A DNA stretch of 64,000 nucleotides, taken from positions 1 to 64,000 of the forward strand of contig JADCGA010000030.1 in the NCBI GenBank assembly GCA_020249265.1, read 5' to 3'. The translations under genes and the position numbers were made by a program. Origin of the DNA: Roseomonas sp. GTDB taxonomy: Bacteria > Pseudomonadota > Alphaproteobacteria > Acetobacterales > Acetobacteraceae. Positions within the stretch are counted from its first letter, which is position 1, and each line of letters begins with the position of its first letter. Shown piece by piece: positions 36,489 through 46,301 of the stretch. The notes beneath the pieces are model-generated. The model was not told the DNA's origin and made no database searches. It worked only from the letters and a program-made list of their open reading frames with translations.

Positions 36489-37226
36489 ATGAAGAAAATC
36501 TATCCGGATGCCAAGGCGGCACTATCCGGCCTGTTGCGCGATGGCATGGTGATCCATTCCGGCGGCTTCGGGCTTTCGGGCATTCCGACCCTGTTGATTG
36601 AAGCCATCGGCGATTCCGGCGTGAAGGACCTGACCGTGGTGTCCAATAATGCCGGGGTGGATGATGCGGGTCTCGGCCTGCTGCTGAAGACCCGCCAGAT
36701 CCGCAAAATGATCTCAAGCTATGTCGGCGAAAACGCTGAATTCGCCCGGCAATATTTGGCCGGCGAGCTTGAGATTGAATTCAACCCGCAAGGCACTTTG
36801 GCCGAGCGTATTCGCGCCGGCGGCGCTGGCATCCCGGCCTTTTTCACCAAAACCGGCGTTGGCACGGAAGTCGCCAAGGGCAAGGAAACCCGTGAATTTG
36901 ATGGCGAGACCTTTGTGATGGAACGGGGGATTGTCGCCGACCTTGCCATTATCCACGCCTATATGGGCGATCATGAAGGCAATCTGGTCTATCGAAAGAC
37001 CGCGCGGAACTTCAACCCCATGATGGCCACCGCAGCGCGCGTCACTGTCGCCCAGGTGGAACATCTGGTCCGCCCCGGCGAGATTGACGCGGACCATATC
37101 CACACGCCGGGCATTTTTGTGAAGCGCATGATCACCTGCCCGACTGGCTACGAAAAGCGCATTGAACAGCGCACTGTCCGCAAGCACGCGCCTGCCGCCG
37201 CGGCTGGCGCTGAGTCCCAGGGATAA
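36489..37226 (+). CDS. scoA: 3-oxoacid CoA-transferase subunit A
   Basis: 245 residues. [54 protein letters not shown] and the [15 protein letters not shown] block are those of succinyl-CoA:3-ketoacid CoA-transferase alpha. With subunit B it transfers CoA from succinyl-CoA to acetoacetate, feeding ketone-body or polyhydroxybutyrate-derived acetoacetate into metabolism. ATG 36489 ([12 protein letters not shown]) matches the family start. Subunit B follows after 11 bases. Confidence 0.93.
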   Translation: MKKIYPDAKAALSGLLRDGMVIHSGGFGLSGIPTLLIEAIGDSGVKDLTVVSNNAGVDDAGLGLLLKTRQIRKMISSYVGENAEFARQYLAGELEIEFNPQGTLAERIRAGGAGIPAFFTKTGVGTEVAKGKETREFDGETFVMERGIVADLAIIHAYMGDHEGNLVYRKTARNFNPMMATAARVTVAQVEHLVRPGEIDADHIHTPGIFVKRMITCPTGYEKRIEQRTVRKHAPAAAAGAESQG

Positions 37227-37237
37227 GGAGAAAAACC

Positions 37238-37885
37238 ATGGCCTGGAACCGCGACCAAATGGCGGAACGCGCCGCGCGCGAATTGGAAGATGGCTTCTAT
37301 GTGAACCTTGGGATCGGCATCCCGACGCTGGTCGCCAATCACGTTCCCGCCGGCTTCAATGTGCAGCTGCAAAGCGAAAACGGCATGCTGGGCCTTGGCC
37401 CCTTCCCCTATGAAGGCGAAGAAGATGCTGATCTGATCAATGCCGGCAAGCAGACGATTACGCAATTGCCGACCAGTTCATTCTTCGATTCCGCGCAATC
37501 CTTCGGCATGATCCGAGGTGGGCATATTGACCTTTCCATCCTGGGCGCCTTGCAAGTGGCCGAAAATGGGGATCTCGCCAATTGGATGATCCCGGGCAAG
37601 ATGGTGAAGGGCATGGGCGGCGCTATGGATCTGGTCGCCGGCGTCAAGCGCGTGATTGTGCTGATGGAACATACCGCCGGCGGCAAGCCCAAGCTGCTCA
37701 AGCAATGCGCCCTGCCGCTGACCGGCAGCCGCGTCGTGGATATGGTGATCACCGATCTTGGCGTGTTTGAAATCGCCCGGCGCGGGCCGGCCGTAATGAA
37801 GCTGGTGGAACTCGCCCCCGGCGTGACCGAAGCCGAAATGCGCGAAAAGACCGAAGCGGATTACACGGTGGCGCTCGCGAAATAG
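37238..37885 (+). CDS. scoB: 3-oxoacid CoA-transferase subunit B
   Basis: 215 residues. The catalytic glutamate lies in [11 protein letters not shown], which forms the covalent glutamyl-CoA intermediate. [15 protein letters not shown] and [23 protein letters not shown] are also diagnostic. AAGGAG is 8 bases before the ATG. Together with scoA it forms the heteromeric enzyme; the nearby 3-hydroxybutyryl-CoA dehydrogenase and ETF genes fit the same C4 acyl-CoA metabolism, though 12 kb away. Confidence 0.95.
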   Translation: MAWNRDQMAERAARELEDGFYVNLGIGIPTLVANHVPAGFNVQLQSENGMLGLGPFPYEGEEDADLINAGKQTITQLPTSSFFDSAQSFGMIRGGHIDLSILGALQVAENGDLANWMIPGKMVKGMGGAMDLVAGVKRVIVLMEHTAGGKPKLLKQCALPLTGSRVVDMVITDLGVFEIARRGPAVMKLVELAPGVTEAEMREKTEADYTVALAK

Positions 37886-38006
37886 GGCGTTTCCCGCTGA
37901 AATTGCTGCCCGCGCCGGGGTCGCGCTTGACCCGGCGGGGGCATAGGATCATTTTGCGCCGCAATCTTAAACCCTGGCGCCCCGCGCGCCCTACCATTGA
38001 GGCCCG

Positions 38007-38225
38007 ATGCCCAAAGAAGATATGATGGAGTTCAGCGGAGAGGTGATGGAGCTTCTGCCCAACGCCATGTTCCGCGTGAAACTGGACAATGAGCACATGG
38101 TCCTGGCGCATACCAGCGGGAAGATGCGCAAGAACCGCATCCGCGTGCTGGCTGGTGATCGCGTCAATGTTGAAATGACGCCCTATGATCTGACCAAGGG
38201 CCGCATCACCTTCCGCTTCAAGTAA
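38007..38225 (+). CDS. infA: Translation initiation factor IF-1
   Basis: 72 residues, an S1/OB-fold protein of exact family length: [42 protein letters not shown] segment ([20 protein letters not shown] here) and [18 protein letters not shown] at the end. IF-1 blocks the ribosomal A site in initiation. It heads the alphaproteobacterial infA-maf-rng-yacG group; maf starts 11 bases later. Confidence 0.97.
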   Translation: MPKEDMMEFSGEVMELLPNAMFRVKLDNEHMVLAHTSGKMRKNRIRVLAGDRVNVEMTPYDLTKGRITFRFK

Positions 38226-38235
38226 CGCAGCGCAT

Positions 38236-38823
38236 ATGGATGTCGCGCGCTTGCCGCTGGTATTGGCGAGCGCCAGCCCCCGCCGCCTGGATTTGCTGGC
38301 GCGGCTTGGCATTACGCCTGCGCGCGTGATCTCGACCGATATTGATGAAACGCCCTTGAAGGCCGAACAGCCGCGCGCCTTGGCGGCCAGGCTTTCGCGC
38401 ACCAAGGCTGAAGCGGCGCTGCCCTTGGCCGAAGGCGCGTTGGTGCTGGCTGCCGATACGGTGGTCGGCGTTGGCCGGCGCATCCTGCCCAAGGGCGAAA
38501 CCGAAGCTGAGGCGCGCTTCTGCCTAAAGCTTCTGTCAGGCCGGCGGCATTGCGTGACCACGGGCGTGGTGCTGGCGCTTCCCGATGGGCGACGCATCCA
38601 GCGCTTGATCGAAACCAATGTCACCTTCCAACGCCTGACCGAAGCGCAAATGGAAGACTACATCGCTTCCGGCGCATGGCAGGGCAAGGCCGGCGCCTAT
38701 GCCATCCAAGGCCGGGCCGAGGCTTTCACGCGCTTCATCTCGGGCAGCCATTCCAATGTGGTCGGCCTGCCGCTGTTTGAAACCGCGCAAATGCTGCGGG
38801 GAATCGGGTGGCTGAAGCCCTGA
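38236..38823 (+). CDS. maf: Maf-type nucleoside triphosphate pyrophosphatase
   Basis: 195 residues. Maf proteins hydrolyse non-canonical or excess NTPs (dTTP/UTP group). The conserved LASASPRRLDLLARLGI, the ISTDIDETP segment, ADTVVGVG, LLSGRRHCVTTGV and GKAGAYAIQGRAEAF blocks are all present; the last suggests the YhdE (dTTP/UTP) subgroup. The 3' end overlaps the next gene by 16 bases, implying coupled translation. Confidence 0.93.
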   Translation: MDVARLPLVLASASPRRLDLLARLGITPARVISTDIDETPLKAEQPRALAARLSRTKAEAALPLAEGALVLAADTVVGVGRRILPKGETEAEARFCLKLLSGRRHCVTTGVVLALPDGRRIQRLIETNVTFQRLTEAQMEDYIASGAWQGKAGAYAIQGRAEAFTRFISGSHSNVVGLPLFETAQMLRGIGWLKP

Positions 38824-39935
38824 TCCTGGTGGAAGCCTCCCCGGGCGAAGTGCGGACCGCGCTGCTGCGGGGTGGCGTGTTGACCGAAGCCTGGGTGGAA
38901 CGCCCTGCGCGGCCTGATGGCGTTGGCGATTTGCAGCGCGGGCGCGTGGTGGCGATCTCGGCTTCCATGTCCGGCGCCTTTGTGGCGCTGGCAGGCAATG
39001 AAACGGGCTTCCTGCCCGAAAGCACCGCCAGCGCACCGCGCCAGCCGATCAAACAGGCAGTGCAGGAAGGGCAGATTTTGGGCCTGCGCCTGACGCGCGC
39101 CGCGCAGGCCGGCAAGGGGCCAAGGCTTTCCGCAGTGCTGACGGAAGCGCAAGCCGCACGCATCGCCGCCGCCCCTGTCGGTGCGCCGCGATTGGTGGCG
39201 CGCGGTCCATCCGCCGCCGAGCGCTTGGCCGCGCAATATCCAGAAGCACCGCTGCGCGTTCATGGCGCGGCGATAGCGGCGAAGCTGCGCGGCGCGCTTG
39301 GGGATCGCGTGGCGCTTTCGCATAGCCCGGTTTTTGATGAGGTTCTGGAAGGTGAATTTGCCGCCCTGGCCGAAAGCGCCGCACCGCTGCCGGGCGGTGG
39401 CGTTTTGCATATCCAAACAACGCGGGCGCTGACCGCTTTGGATGTGGATAGTGCGGGCGCCGGCGATGGCTTGGCGCGTTTCAATGAAGCGGCGCTGCCG
39501 GAAATCGCGCGGCAGATCAGGTTGCGTAACCTCTCTGGTGCCATTCTGCTGGATGTGGCGGGGCTTTCGCCCAAGCGGCGCCAAGCCTTACTCGAACCGC
39601 TCCGCGCCGCGCTGGCGCCGGATAGGCTGGCGCGGCTGGTGGGCCTGACCGGGCTCGGGTTGTTTGAAATGGTGCGCGACCGCATCCACCCGCCCTTGGC
39701 CGAGGCGTTGCACTCACCCTTGGCGGAAGGCTTAGCGGCTTTGCGCCAGGCAGCGCGCGACGCTGCGGCACGGCCCGCTCAACGTCTGATGCTGGAAGCG
39801 CGGCCAGAGGTGATCAGCGCCTTGCGCGACCTGCCCAGCGCTTTGGAAGAATACGCCGCGCTTACCGGCCATGCGTTGGAATTGCAGAGCGCGGCGCACG
39901 GCCCACCCCAACTCCGCGAGGTGTCGCGTGACTGA
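38808..39935 (+). CDS. Shortened ribonuclease E/G family protein
   Basis: 375 residues, well short of RNase G (~490). An S1 domain is recognisable at the N-terminus (DLQRGRVVAISASMSGAFVALAGNETGFLPES). The two catalytic aspartate positions of the DNase-I-like fold look kept: ALTALDVDSAG and LSGAILLDVAGLSPKRR, followed by GLFEMVRDRIHPPLAE. The CPxC zinc-link that holds RNase E/G tetramers and the small domain are missing. Such short RNase G-like genes next to maf are seen in other alphaproteobacteria. Start is GTG 38808 inside maf. An RNA-processing role is likely but not certain. Confidence 0.85.
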   Translation: MAEALILVEASPGEVRTALLRGGVLTEAWVERPARPDGVGDLQRGRVVAISASMSGAFVALAGNETGFLPESTASAPRQPIKQAVQEGQILGLRLTRAAQAGKGPRLSAVLTEAQAARIAAAPVGAPRLVARGPSAAERLAAQYPEAPLRVHGAAIAAKLRGALGDRVALSHSPVFDEVLEGEFAALAESAAPLPGGGVLHIQTTRALTALDVDSAGAGDGLARFNEAALPEIARQIRLRNLSGAILLDVAGLSPKRRQALLEPLRAALAPDRLARLVGLTGLGLFEMVRDRIHPPLAEALHSPLAEGLAALRQAARDAAARPAQRLMLEARPEVISALRDLPSALEEYAALTGHALELQSAAHGPPQLREVSRD

Positions 39936-40104
39936 TGCCGAAAAACAACCGCGCCGCGCGCGCTGCCCAGTCTGTGGCCGCGCCCCGGCGCCCGATCAGC
40001 GCCCCTTTTGTTCCGATCGCTGCCGGCAGGTGGATTTGGGTCGCTGGATGACGGAAGCCTATGCAATTCCGGCCAGCGTGACGCCCGAAGAAACCGAGGA
40101 TTAG
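39928..40104 (+). CDS. yacG: DNA gyrase inhibitor YacG (zinc protein)
   Basis: 58 residues with the four zinc-binding cysteines as CPVC...FCSDRC, then RQVDLGRWMTEAYAIP, the DLGxW signature of YacG. YacG binds GyrB and blocks gyrase. The start is GTG 39928, overlapping the RNase G-like stop by eight bases; a longer frame upstream lies within the previous gene. It ends the infA-maf-rng-yacG cluster. Confidence 0.92.
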   Translation: MTDAEKQPRRARCPVCGRAPAPDQRPFCSDRCRQVDLGRWMTEAYAIPASVTPEETED

Positions 40105-40164
40105 CCCTTCCCCCGCGGCGATGCTCGGCCTAGCCTTTCTGAAAAGCTTGAAGAGGAAAGGTTC

Positions 40165-41769
40165 ATGGAAGAATTCGACTATGTGATCGTGGGTGCCGGC
40201 GCCGCAGGCTGCGTGCTGGCCAATCGGCTGAGCGCTTCGGGCAAGCATAGCGTCGCCATTCTGGAAGCGGGCGGCAAGGACAATAACATCTTCATCAAAA
40301 TCCCAGCCGGCTTCAACAAAACTGTCTATAACCCGAAGCTGAATTGGGGTTATGAAACCGCGCCCGGGCCTTACATTGATAATCGCAAAATTCCCTTCCC
40401 ACGTGGCAAGGTTTTGGGTGGTTCCGGTTCCATCAATGGCCATCTTTATGTGCGTGGCCAATCCGCCGATTACGACATGTGGGCGCAGCTTGGCTGCCGC
40501 GGCTGGTCCTGGGATGATGTGCTGCCCTATTTCAAGCGCGCCGAGACGCGCGGCAATGGTGGCGGAGACCCTTCCGTGCGCGGCAATAACGGGCCGCTTT
40601 CCATCGAAGACCAGCGCGACCCGCATGAATTGTCGGAAGCCTATATCGCCGCGAATGAGGCGCTGGGGTTGCGCCGCACGCCGGATTACAATTCCGGCAA
40701 CCAGGAAGGCACGTTTTTGTATCAGCAAATGATGCGCGGTGGCCGGCGCTGGAGCCCGGCGGATGCTTATCTGCGCCCTGCCCTGTCACGCCCCAATCTG
40801 AAGCTGATCCAGCGCGCGCTGGCTGAGGCGATTGTCTTTGAAGGCAAGCGCGCCATTGGCATTCGCTATGCGCAGGAAGGTGGCACCCCCATCACCATTC
40901 GCGCGCGACGCGATGTGATCCTTTCCGGTGGTGCGATCAATACGCCGCAACTGCTGCAGATTTCCGGTGTGGGTGATCCGGAATGGCTTGCCGATATTGG
41001 CGTGGGTGTTGTCCATGCGCTGCCAGGTGTGGGCAAAAATTTGCGCGACCATTACGCCACCCGAGTTTCCGCTTTGGTGAAAGGCGCGGGTTCGCTCAAT
41101 GAACGTTCGCGCGGTGTGCGCCTGGCGATTGAGGTGCTGCGCTATGCCTTCACACGCAAGGGCCTGCTGACGGCAAGCCCAAGCCATGCCGGCGGCTATA
41201 TGAAAACGCGTGAGGGGTTGGCGACGCCCGATATGCAGCTTTACTTCGCCCCCGCCAGCTACCCGACGGGGCGTTATGGCGTGACGGATTTGGATACGAA
41301 GGCGGGCATGACGCTTGGGTGTTCTCAGTTGCGCCCCGAAAGCAAGGGCTGGCTGAAGGCGCTATCGGCGGACCCGCGCGCGAAGCCGGAAATCCAGCCG
41401 AATTACCTGCAAGCGCAAATGGACCGCGACGCCTTGGTGGCGGCGATGAAATACATGCGGCAATTGCTGCATACGCGCCCCTTGGCGGATTACGTGATTG
41501 CCGAGAATTTTCCAGGGCCATCCGTACAAACCGATGATGAATGGCTGGCCCATGCGCGCGCGACGGGTTCCACCACCTATCACCCGATCGGTTCCTGCAA
41601 GATGGGGATTGATCCCATGGCGGTGGTGGACCCTGCTTCCATGAAGGTAATCGGGCTTGAGGGGCTGCGCGTGGCAGATGCTTCCTGCATGCCGACCATG
41701 GTTTCCGGCAATACCTATGCCGCCACGAATATGATTGCCGAAAAAGCCGCTGACCTGATCACGGCATAA
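40165..41769 (+). CDS. GMC-family FAD-dependent oxidoreductase (choline dehydrogenase-like)
   Basis: 534 residues. The FAD-binding start EFDYVIVGAGAAGCVLANRLSASG, the GMC signature KVLGGSGSINGHLYVRG, GAINTPQLLQISGVGDP, and the C-terminal active-site region TTYHPIGSCKMG (catalytic His about 473) with SGNTYAATNMIAEKAADL are all intact. Members oxidise primary alcohols such as choline or polyethylene glycol. AGAGGAAAGG precedes the ATG. An SDR follows 12 bases later, suggesting an alcohol-oxidising pair; the substrate is unknown. Confidence 0.93.
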   Translation: MEEFDYVIVGAGAAGCVLANRLSASGKHSVAILEAGGKDNNIFIKIPAGFNKTVYNPKLNWGYETAPGPYIDNRKIPFPRGKVLGGSGSINGHLYVRGQSADYDMWAQLGCRGWSWDDVLPYFKRAETRGNGGGDPSVRGNNGPLSIEDQRDPHELSEAYIAANEALGLRRTPDYNSGNQEGTFLYQQMMRGGRRWSPADAYLRPALSRPNLKLIQRALAEAIVFEGKRAIGIRYAQEGGTPITIRARRDVILSGGAINTPQLLQISGVGDPEWLADIGVGVVHALPGVGKNLRDHYATRVSALVKGAGSLNERSRGVRLAIEVLRYAFTRKGLLTASPSHAGGYMKTREGLATPDMQLYFAPASYPTGRYGVTDLDTKAGMTLGCSQLRPESKGWLKALSADPRAKPEIQPNYLQAQMDRDALVAAMKYMRQLLHTRPLADYVIAENFPGPSVQTDDEWLAHARATGSTTYHPIGSCKMGIDPMAVVDPASMKVIGLEGLRVADASCMPTMVSGNTYAATNMIAEKAADLITA

Positions 41770-41781
41770 CATGCAGGGAGA

Positions 41782-42552
41782 ATGCACATGAGATTCCAAG
41801 ATCAAGGCGTATTGATCACCGGCGCGGCCAGCGGCATTGGCCGGCAATTGGCCATTGCCTTCGCTGAAGAAGGCGCGCGGCTGGCGATTGCCGATATTGA
41901 TAAGGAAGCGGTGGAGGCAACGGCAGCTGAAATCCGCAAGCGCGATGGCGAAGCGCATCCCTTTGTTTTGGATGTCGTGAACCCCGATGCGGTGCGCGAC
42001 TTCATCGCGGGCGCAGAAGCCGTGCTGGGCCGGATGAATGTGCTGGCGAATTGTGCCGGCGTGCGTGAAATCAGCCCTTTGCTCGATCTTTCATTTGAGG
42101 ATTGGCAGCGCACCATGAGCATCAATGTGACTGGCAGCTTTTTGCCGTCTCAGGCTTTTGCGCGGCGCCTGATTGCGTTGGGTAAGCATGGGCGGATTGT
42201 GAATATCGCGTCCACGCTTGGGCTGGTGGCAACGCCGGAACGCGTGGCTTACGTCACGTCCAAACACGCGGTGGTGGGGCTGACGAAAGCCTTGGCGATG
42301 GAATTGGCGCCACACGGTATTCGCGTGAATGCTGTGGCGCCTGGCGTGATCCGCACGCCGATGACGGAACGCTATTTCCAGGATGCTGATGTCGCGCGGA
42401 GAATTCAGGAACTCCACGCCATGGGACGTTCTGGCGAAACCCATGAAGTGGCCAATGCCATGATGTTCCTCGCGAGTGAAGAAAGCTCCTTCACCACAGG
42501 CGCGGTGCTGACGGTGGATGGCGGCTGGACGCTCGGCAAGAAAATGACGTGA
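41782..42552 (+). CDS. Short-chain dehydrogenase/reductase
   Basis: 256 residues, classical SDR: LITGAASGIGRQLAIAFAEEGA, NCAG-type motif (ANCAGVREISP), NIASTLGLVATPERVAYVTSKHAVVGLTKALAMELA with the Tyr-x3-Lys pair, PGVIRTPM, and GGWTLGKKMT at the end. Asp in IADIDKEAV favours NAD. The start may be ATG 41782 or the ATG two codons on. It is probably cotranscribed with the GMC oxidoreductase. The 3' end abuts a 12-bp perfect hairpin. Confidence 0.92.
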   Translation: MHMRFQDQGVLITGAASGIGRQLAIAFAEEGARLAIADIDKEAVEATAAEIRKRDGEAHPFVLDVVNPDAVRDFIAGAEAVLGRMNVLANCAGVREISPLLDLSFEDWQRTMSINVTGSFLPSQAFARRLIALGKHGRIVNIASTLGLVATPERVAYVTSKHAVVGLTKALAMELAPHGIRVNAVAPGVIRTPMTERYFQDADVARRIQELHAMGRSGETHEVANAMMFLASEESSFTTGAVLTVDGGWTLGKKMT

Positions 42553-42561
42553 TGCGGTAAA

Positions 42562-42590
42562 GCGGCGCTTATTTCACCAATAAGCGCCGC
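42562..42590. terminator. Bidirectional hairpin between SDR and MFS genes
   Basis: GCGGCGCTTATT (42562-42573) and AATAAGCGCCGC (42579-42590) form a perfect 12-bp stem with loop TCACC. It overlaps the last codons and stop of the minus-strand MFS gene. Read on the minus strand it is followed by TTTACC, so it best serves as the MFS-operon terminator; on the plus strand no T-run follows. Confidence 0.7.
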
Positions 42591-43741
42591 ACCACCCAAC
42601 CGCCCATGCCACATAGCGCCACCACAAGCGCCATGGGCAAAGCAGTGCCGTTTTGCAGCGTGCCCAAGGCAACCCCAACAAGCGCCCCCGCGCCGAATTG
42701 CAGCGTGCCCATGAGTGCTGAAGCATTGCCCGCAATCGCCCCATGCGGCGCCATGGCGCGCGCGGCGGTGAGTGGCAAGACTGCGCCGATCATAGAAACA
42801 TAGACAAAAAGTGTGGCGACGATCGCGGCAAAGCCTCCAAATCCCGTGATAGTGACAGCAAGCAGCGCAAGCCCCGCCACAGCGCTGATGGTCAGTGCTG
42901 CAGTCAGCATCCGCGCCGGCGCCACCCGATCCACCAAGCGCGCGGTAATTTGCCCCGCCAGCATGATGCCAAGCGCATTGGCGCCGAAATAGAAGCCGTA
43001 ATCCTCAGCGCGCACGCCATGCAATTGCATAAAGACAAAGGGCGATGCGGTGATATAGGCGAACATCCCCCCGATCACGAGGCCGCCCGCCAGCGCATGG
43101 CCCATGAAATAGCCATCGCCCAGCAAGCGCCGCCAGACGCCAAGCACCTGGCGCAAGCCATCACGTCGGCGGCGTTCGGGGGGCAGCGTCTCAGGCAGAA
43201 AAACCGCAATCACCAGCAGCAAAATCGCGCCGTAAGCCGCAAGGCACAGGAATAAGCCGCGCCAGCCAATCACGCCCAGAAGCGCGCCGCCGATAATGGG
43301 GGCGATGATCGGCGCCACGCCCATCACCAGCATCAGCTTCGCCATCAGGCGGATCGCGCCGCGTTCATCCGCAACATCACGCACAATGGCGCGCGCAATC
43401 ACCATGCCGGTGCAACCACCCAGCGCTTGCAGCAACCGCGCGGCAATCAGGCTTTCGATATTGGGCGCGAGCGCACAGACCAGCGAGGCGACAGTATAAA
43501 CCCCAAGCCCGATAAACAGTGGCAGCCGGCGGCCATAACGATCCGCCAGCGGCCCATAAAAGATTTGCCCCAGCGCCATGCCGAGGAAAAATACTGCCAG
43601 GCTTGCCTGCGCCGCACCTGCGGTGCTGCCCAAAGCCTCACCCAATGTGGGCAAGGCCGGCAGATACATATCAATCGAAAACGGCCCAATGGCCGCCATG
43701 GCGCCCAGAATGAAGGGCAGGCGCTTTTGCGGAATGCTCAC
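42569..43741 (-). CDS. Bcr/CflA-type drug-resistance MFS transporter
   Basis: 390 residues, twelve membrane spans. The DHA1 Bcr pattern is clear: GAMAAIGPFSIDMYLPALPTLGEALG, GQIFYGPLADRYGRRLPLFIGL, RLLQALGGCTGMVIARAIVRD. It exports drugs or metabolites by proton antiport. The likely start is GTG 43741, four bases after the stop of the DHDPS-like gene; the longer frame adds 61 residues that overlap that gene. In this context it may move a pathway intermediate. Confidence 0.88.
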   Translation of the reverse strand: MSIPQKRLPFILGAMAAIGPFSIDMYLPALPTLGEALGSTAGAAQASLAVFFLGMALGQIFYGPLADRYGRRLPLFIGLGVYTVASLVCALAPNIESLIAARLLQALGGCTGMVIARAIVRDVADERGAIRLMAKLMLVMGVAPIIAPIIGGALLGVIGWRGLFLCLAAYGAILLLVIAVFLPETLPPERRRRDGLRQVLGVWRRLLGDGYFMGHALAGGLVIGGMFAYITASPFVFMQLHGVRAEDYGFYFGANALGIMLAGQITARLVDRVAPARMLTAALTISAVAGLALLAVTITGFGGFAAIVATLFVYVSMIGAVLPLTAARAMAPHGAIAGNASALMGTLQFGAGALVGVALGTLQNGTALPMALVVALCGMGGWVVRRLLVK

Positions 43742-43745
43742 GCCC

Positions 43746-44648
43746 TCAGGCTTCTGGTGCGGCGGAGAGCGCTTCCGCTGCGAGTGTGAGCGCGGCTTGC
43801 ACTGCTTCGCGCCCCTCGGGTGAAAGTGGTGCTTGCGGCAGAATGGGATCGCCCACCGCGAAACCCTGGATTTGCAAGGCACCCTTGATGCAGGCGGCGA
43901 GTGAATGCGCGGCGAAAAGCTCATTCACGCGCCACAGCGCGCGCTGCAGCGCCATGGCCGCATCCCAACGCCCGGCGCGGCATAACTCATAAAGCCGCAC
44001 ACTTTCGCGCGGAATGGCGCAAGCCGGCCCCGCCATCCACCCCTTGCCGCCAATCATCATCACCGCCGCCGGAATATGGGCGGAGGCCGCAAAAACCCCG
44101 ATGCGACCTTCCGTCCGGTTCAGGATGGACAGCAAGCGCCCGGTATTGGTGGAGGCATCCTTGATCAGGCAAATACGCGGATGGTGCGATAATTTTTCAA
44201 TGGCAGGCAGCGAAAGATCTGAACGCTGAAAATTCGGATTCGTGTAGAGCACTGTCGGCAATTCAGTGGCATCGGCAATCGCCTTGAAATAGGAAACCAC
44301 CGCCGCATCATTCAGCGGAAAATAGGCTTCCAGTATGGCCAGAATGCCATCCGCCCCCATCGCCGCGTAATCGCGCGCCTGGCGTTCGGCATCTACAATC
44401 GTGGTTGCCGCAACCCCAGCTACCACCGGCACGCGGCCTGCGGTTTGGGAGACCACAATTTCCACAATGCGCCGACGTTGCGCCGCATCCAGATAAGCAA
44501 ATTCCCCCGTGCTTCCCAAAGGCGTCAGCCCATGCACGCCGGATGCGATCAGATGATCCACCAGGCGGCGCAATTCCGCTTCCAACACGCTACCATCCGG
44601 CGCAATGGGCGAGACGAGATAGGGAAAAACCCCATGAAATTCCTGCAT
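43746..44648 (-). CDS. Dihydrodipicolinate synthase-family aldolase/lyase
   Basis: 300 residues, DapA-like (beta/alpha)8 barrel. The pyruvate Schiff-base lysine is K163 (LIKDAS), with Y135 in VLYTNPN and the GSTGE loop at 45-49. Genuine DapA is normally encoded with lysine-biosynthesis genes; here the neighbours are catabolic, so a 2-keto-acid aldolase or dehydratase role is likelier. ATG 44648 gives the usual N-terminus ([11 protein letters not shown]). It is 16 bases downstream of the acyl-CoA ligase. Confidence 0.88.
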   Translation of the reverse strand: MQEFHGVFPYLVSPIAPDGSVLEAELRRLVDHLIASGVHGLTPLGSTGEFAYLDAAQRRRIVEIVVSQTAGRVPVVAGVAATTIVDAERQARDYAAMGADGILAILEAYFPLNDAAVVSYFKAIADATELPTVLYTNPNFQRSDLSLPAIEKLSHHPRICLIKDASTNTGRLLSILNRTEGRIGVFAASAHIPAAVMMIGGKGWMAGPACAIPRESVRLYELCRAGRWDAAMALQRALWRVNELFAAHSLAACIKGALQIQGFAVGDPILPQAPLSPEGREAVQAALTLAAEALSAAPEA

Positions 44649-44664
44649 GATCGGCTGTTCCCTA

Positions 44665-46296
44665 CTACGCCCGAGCCTGCGCGCGCAGCACATGCTTTTG
44701 AATCTTGCCTGTCGAGGTTTTCGGCAATTCCGCGAAAATGATATGGCGCGGCAATTTGAACGCGGCCAAATGCTGGCGTGCGAAATTGATGAGTTCTTCC
44801 GGCGTTGCTGCCATGCCGGGCTTCAATTCCACAAAGGCGCAGGGTGTTTCACCCCATTTCTCATCGGGTTTCGCCACTACCGCCACCACGGCAACGGAGG
44901 GATGCTTGTACAGCGCATCTTCCACTTCAATACTGCTGATATTCTCACCGCCCGAGATGATGATATCCTTCGACCGATCCTTGAGCTGAATATACCCATC
45001 CGGATACTTCACCGCGAGGTCACCGGTATGAAACCACCCACCAGCAAAGGCGGATTGCGTGGCGGCGGCATCCTTCAGATAGCCCTTCATGACAACATTG
45101 CCGCGCATCATTACCTCGCCCATCGTCGTGCCATCAGCGGGCACGGGGCGCATGGTTTCAGGGTCCATCACATCCAGGCCTTCAAGCGCCAGATAGCGCA
45201 CGCCCTGGCGCGCCATGAGCGCGGCCTGTTCCGGCGCGGGCTTGGCATTCCATTCGCTGTGCCATTCATTGACCACGGCGGGGCCATAGACCTCGGTCAG
45301 GCCATAGACATGGCAGACAGCGAAGCCTGCTTCCTTCATGGCGGCCAGCACGGCTTCGGGTGGCGGCGCGCCGGCGACGACGAATTGCACCTGGCGCGGC
45401 AAGGCGCGCTTATCGGCGGCGGGTGTGGCGAGCAAAGTTGCCATCACGATCGGCGCACCGCACATATGCGTGACGGCATGTTCGGCCATCAGCCGCCACA
45501 TATCGGGGCCGCGCACGGCGCGCAGACACACATGCAAGCCCGCCTGCGCTGTCACAGTCCAGGGAAAACACCAGCCATTGCAGTGAAACATCGGCAGCGT
45601 CCACAAATAGGATGGATGCTTGCCCATGCTGACGGAAAGCACATTGCCGGTCGCCAAAAGGCAGGCGCCGCGATGGTGATAGACCACTCCCTTGGGTTTA
45701 CCCGTGGTGCCGGATGTATAATTCAGCGTAATCGCGTCCCATTCATCGCGCGGCATTTCCCAGGCGAAATCAGCGCTGCCCTCGGCGATGAAGCTTTCAT
45801 ATTCCTGCCCGCCCAGGCTTTCGCCATGCATGGCTTCCGGCGCCAGCGCATCATGCACTTCAATCACCAAGGGCTTCGCTGCACATTCCGCAAGCGCCGC
45901 GCGCAGTACGGGCATGAATTCGCGGTCCACCACCACGGCCTTGGCTTCGCCGTGATCCAGAATATAAGCCACGGTCGGTGCATCAAGCCGCGTATTGATG
46001 GTGTTCAACACCGCGCCCGCCATGGGCACGCCGTAATGGCATTCCAGCATTTCCGGAATATTCGGCAGAATCGCCGCCACCGTATCGCCACGCCCAATGC
46101 CGCGCTTTTGCAAGGCATGGGCAAGCTGTACAGACCGGTTGCGGAGGCTGGCGTAATCGCGCTGCACCGCCCCATGCACCGCGGCGGGATAATCCGGATA
46201 AACCTGCGCGGCGCGTTCCAGGAACAATAGCGGCGTCAGCGGCTGATGATTGGCCGCATTCTGGTCCAGCCCGTTTTCGTATTTGCTCACGGCCAT
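44665..46296 (-). CDS. AMP-forming acyl-CoA synthetase
   Basis: 543 residues, ANL superfamily. The ATP-binding loop [11 protein letters not shown] is near 193-203; [21 protein letters not shown], and [19 protein letters not shown] with a final [13 protein letters not shown] (adenylation lysine) are intact. [13 protein letters not shown] resembles medium-chain or methylmercaptopropionate-CoA ligases, but the substrate is not fixed by this. An alternative ATG seven codons upstream overlaps the crotonase stop. It is preceded by the crotonase gene and followed by the DHDPS-like gene: one operon. Confidence 0.93.
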   Translation of the reverse strand: MAVSKYENGLDQNAANHQPLTPLLFLERAAQVYPDYPAAVHGAVQRDYASLRNRSVQLAHALQKRGIGRGDTVAAILPNIPEMLECHYGVPMAGAVLNTINTRLDAPTVAYILDHGEAKAVVVDREFMPVLRAALAECAAKPLVIEVHDALAPEAMHGESLGGQEYESFIAEGSADFAWEMPRDEWDAITLNYTSGTTGKPKGVVYHHRGACLLATGNVLSVSMGKHPSYLWTLPMFHCNGWCFPWTVTAQAGLHVCLRAVRGPDMWRLMAEHAVTHMCGAPIVMATLLATPAADKRALPRQVQFVVAGAPPPEAVLAAMKEAGFAVCHVYGLTEVYGPAVVNEWHSEWNAKPAPEQAALMARQGVRYLALEGLDVMDPETMRPVPADGTTMGEVMMRGNVVMKGYLKDAAATQSAFAGGWFHTGDLAVKYPDGYIQLKDRSKDIIISGGENISSIEVEDALYKHPSVAVVAVVAKPDEKWGETPCAFVELKPGMAATPEELINFARQHLAAFKLPRHIIFAELPKTSTGKIQKHVLRAQARA

Positions 46297-46301
46297 TTCC
46301 C

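Noticed and set aside
40400..40405. Second CACGTG as a possible parS
   Set aside because: The flanks (CTTCC and GCAAG) do not match the parS arms and the site is inside the GMC oxidoreductase coding sequence.
43742..43924. 61-residue N-terminal extension of the Bcr-type MFS protein
   Set aside because: The extension overlaps the DHDPS-like coding region, is basic and non-hydrophobic, and the family starts close to the first membrane helix.
44647..46230. 527-codon plus-strand frame opposite the acyl-CoA ligase
   Set aside because: Antisense to a complete ANL-family enzyme; no domain or start signal supports it.
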